A stretch of DNA of 64,000 bases from Nitrospira sp. GTDB taxonomy: Bacteria > Nitrospirota > Nitrospiria > Nitrospirales > Nitrospiraceae. Under the pieces are notes generated by a model. That model worked only from the letters and a program-made list of their open reading frames with translations. It was not told where the DNA came from and searched no databases. The translations under genes were made by a program, and so were the position numbers. Positions within the stretch are counted from its first letter, which is position 1. Each line of letters begins with the position of its first letter. The DNA lies in NCBI GenBank assembly GCA_005116885.1, contig SWDP01000011.1:12391-76390 (forward strand), read 5' to 3'. Below, piece after piece: positions 61,907-64,000 of the stretch.

Positions 61907-64000
61907 TTATAAGGCTCCGAACGTCCGTTCGTAGAAAGTCTTGGTGAGTGTCATGTGCTGTTGGATATCAGACTGTAATTCTCGTGCGCCGGCTCGCCAG
62001 TCGTCTCGTGTATAGCCGATGCGGCGAGCAAGGCTGACGAACTCTTCTGAATCCGGAGGAGGGAGGACAAGGTCCTTGGTGTTTCCTCTGACCATGCGTA
62101 ATCCGTCGACTAGAATCCGAAAGAAGATATAGGCTTTTCGAAGACCGGCTCCATCGGTGCGTGCGATCAACCCCGCATTCACTAGTGCAGCGAGTGCCTG
62201 CAGGGTATTGGGCGTATGCAGGCCTGGGTGCTTATGGCCATGCATGACTTGCAGATATTGCGCGGCGTATTCGATGTCGATGAGTCCTCCCGCACTATAC
62301 TTCACGTTGACTTTTCCTGGGGCGACGAGCTGCTTAAGCTGTTGTCTCCGGAGCTCCAATGCTGTGGGACTGTCCCAGGGGGCGTCTCCGTAGACGAAAG
62401 AGTCTCGGTGAGCTTCCAGTTTGTGGCCTAGTGCGGAGTTCCCGGCGATATGTCGTAACTTGATCAGGGCTTGCCGCTCGAATGGCGCGGCTAGGCCAGC
62501 TGGACTGTAATATCGGCAGATCTCCTCGAATGCATTGGCCAATGCACCCTTGCCCCCGTGCGGTCGAAGTCGGACATCGATGCGAAAGATGCCTTCCTGC
62601 TTGGCTTCGATCCATCCCAGGAGTTCTTGTGCCAGCCGTTCGAAGTATTCGCTATTCTCAATTTCATTCTTGCCATTGGTGTCGCCGGATCCACCGTAGA
62701 CGAACAGGACTTCGATGTCTGAGGCGTAGCCGAGTTCCCGCCCTCCGAATTTTCCCAGTCCCATGATGGCGATGGGGCAGGGTTTTCCGTTGGCAAGCCG
62801 TGGGACTCCATACGATTTTTCCAGCTTAGCGCTGCAGTCTGAGAGGCTTCGTTCCATGATGACCTCCGCCAGTTCCGTGAGTGCCAGCGAAAAGTCAGGG
62901 AAATTGCTTGAAGGTTCGACGATGTGCTTGATGTCGATCCGGAACATCTCACGGTCTTTAAACCGGTTCAAGGCATCTTTTCGCGCTTCGTCTGTTTTGG
63001 CGCGGGCGACCAGACGTCCGAGCTCTTTCCGGAGGGTGGCCTGAGGCTTGATCAGGGGGGCATCCCGGTATTCCGTGAGCAGCGGTAGGAGGTTGTCATG
63101 CTGGCGTCGGAGAAAATCCTCCCAGAGGAAGTCACTGGCGCCGAGCAGTTGTGCGAGCAGCGGAAAAGTTTTTTTGTCGCTGACGAAGTCGAGTGCCTGG
63201 TTCTTGCTCTTCTTCCCTTGGTCTTTCACGATGAGATCCAGGAACTGGTCGAAGGATGCCAGCGCCTTCGCCGGGTCGGACGCCCAAGTCAAGGCATGTG
63301 TGAATTGTTTAATGAGCACAGCGGTCAGTCGTAGTTGCTGTTGATCGGCAGAGTCGGTCAGCTTCTGCCCATCGCGATTCCTGACGAAGAAACGATCGTG
63401 CAGCTTGGCGCCGTCGCATTCGATTTGGGCCTTGGTGATATAGATGTTGCGCATGGCCAGGGCATTTGCCAGCGCATAGAGGAAGGCCGGCGTATCATCC
63501 GATTGGATGTCCATGATCGTGTCAGTCGGTGACTGACTGTTGTCGAAGGTAATCTGCACCGTATCCAGCAGGCCGGTAAAGGCGCTTCGCTGCTTGTCCA
63601 ATCGTTCAACGAGACGGCGGTTGACATATTGACGCGTCTCTTCGTACTGACCGGTGTCCAGCAGTTGAACAACCTCGCTGATTGTCTGTCGGAGGGTATG
63701 ATGTTGCGGTAAGGGAAAGCCCGCGCGCTCTATGGGATGGACCAGGAAGACATCGACGATTTTCTTGCGGCTGAGGCCTGGCCGGCCTTTCGGTCGGCTG
63801 GCCGTTGAGGGAGGGGGCGTGGCCCCCATAAACGTATAGATCCGTCCTTCTTCAATATTGAGTCCAAAGGCCGAGAGCACCCCGCAGATGGCGGCGAATT
63901 CTGAGAAATAATCGTAGGCGACGATGCTGATTTCTGATTGCCCTGCTTGTTTGTCGAGGATCGATAATTCGCAGGGGTGCTCAGGAGTAAGCCGGCTGGC
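61907..64000 (-). CDS. glnE: Glutamine synthetase adenylyltransferase GlnE-like with N-terminal ACT-like regions; 5' end outside window
   Basis: GLGKFGGRELGYASDIEVLFVYGG, FRIDVRLRPHG, GGLIDIEYAAQYLQVMHG; frame stays open upstream of 63880 to the window edge. Confidence 0.88.
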   Translation of the reverse strand, partial: ASRLTPEHPCELSILDKQAGQSEISIVAYDYFSEFAAICGVLSAFGLNIEEGRIYTFMGATPPPSTASRPKGRPGLSRKKIVDVFLVHPIERAGFPLPQHHTLRQTISEVVQLLDTGQYEETRQYVNRRLVERLDKQRSAFTGLLDTVQITFDNSQSPTDTIMDIQSDDTPAFLYALANALAMRNIYITKAQIECDGAKLHDRFFVRNRDGQKLTDSADQQQLRLTAVLIKQFTHALTWASDPAKALASFDQFLDLIVKDQGKKSKNQALDFVSDKKTFPLLAQLLGASDFLWEDFLRRQHDNLLPLLTEYRDAPLIKPQATLRKELGRLVARAKTDEARKDALNRFKDREMFRIDIKHIVEPSSNFPDFSLALTELAEVIMERSLSDCSAKLEKSYGVPRLANGKPCPIAIMGLGKFGGRELGYASDIEVLFVYGGSGDTNGKNEIENSEYFERLAQELLGWIEAKQEGIFRIDVRLRPHGGKGALANAFEEICRYYSPAGLAAPFERQALIKLRHIAGNSALGHKLEAHRDSFVYGDAPWDSPTALELRRQQLKQLVAPGKVNVKYSAGGLIDIEYAAQYLQVMHGHKHPGLHTPNTLQALAALVNAGLIARTDGAGLRKAYIFFRILVDGLRMVRGNTKDLVLPPPDSEEFVSLARRIGYTRDDWRAGARELQSDIQQHMTLTKTFYERTFGAL

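Overview
The window reads as a chromosomal segment of a Nitrospira-like bacterium (inference from protein character and gene content). From left to right it contains: (i) a tRNA-Tyr/Gly/Thr cluster and a 3'-truncated tuf fused to a complete S10-spc-alpha ribosomal protein superoperon (rpsJ to rplQ, with secY, adk, map, infA, rpmJ and rpoA); (ii) lptC-lptA-lptB-rpoN-hpf-rapZ; (iii) pilMNOPQ-aroB followed by a GAF-GAF-ANTAR protein; (iv) a sensor kinase/response regulator pair and an outer-membrane porin; (v) urtABCDE, ureABC-FG-D and nadE, with six copies of a ~125 bp palindromic repeat; (vi) an alpha-carbonic anhydrase, a DUF2490-like protein and a second porin; (vii) amtB-PII-glnD-glnA and a convergent glnE. 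The most interesting signal is a putative ANTAR antitermination regulon. Three leaders (sensor kinase, carbonic anhydrase, porin 2) each show promoter, then tandem hairpins with hexanucleotide loops of the form AAYGRY (A1/G4, the known ANTAR target signature), then an intrinsic terminator overlapping the second hairpin. A related hairpin pair lies upstream of both porins. The GAF-GAF-ANTAR protein in the same window is the obvious candidate regulator. Other anomalies are a truncated tuf, a frameshift in rplE, a UrtD that lacks its Walker A motif, and repeats that begin exactly at stop codons.
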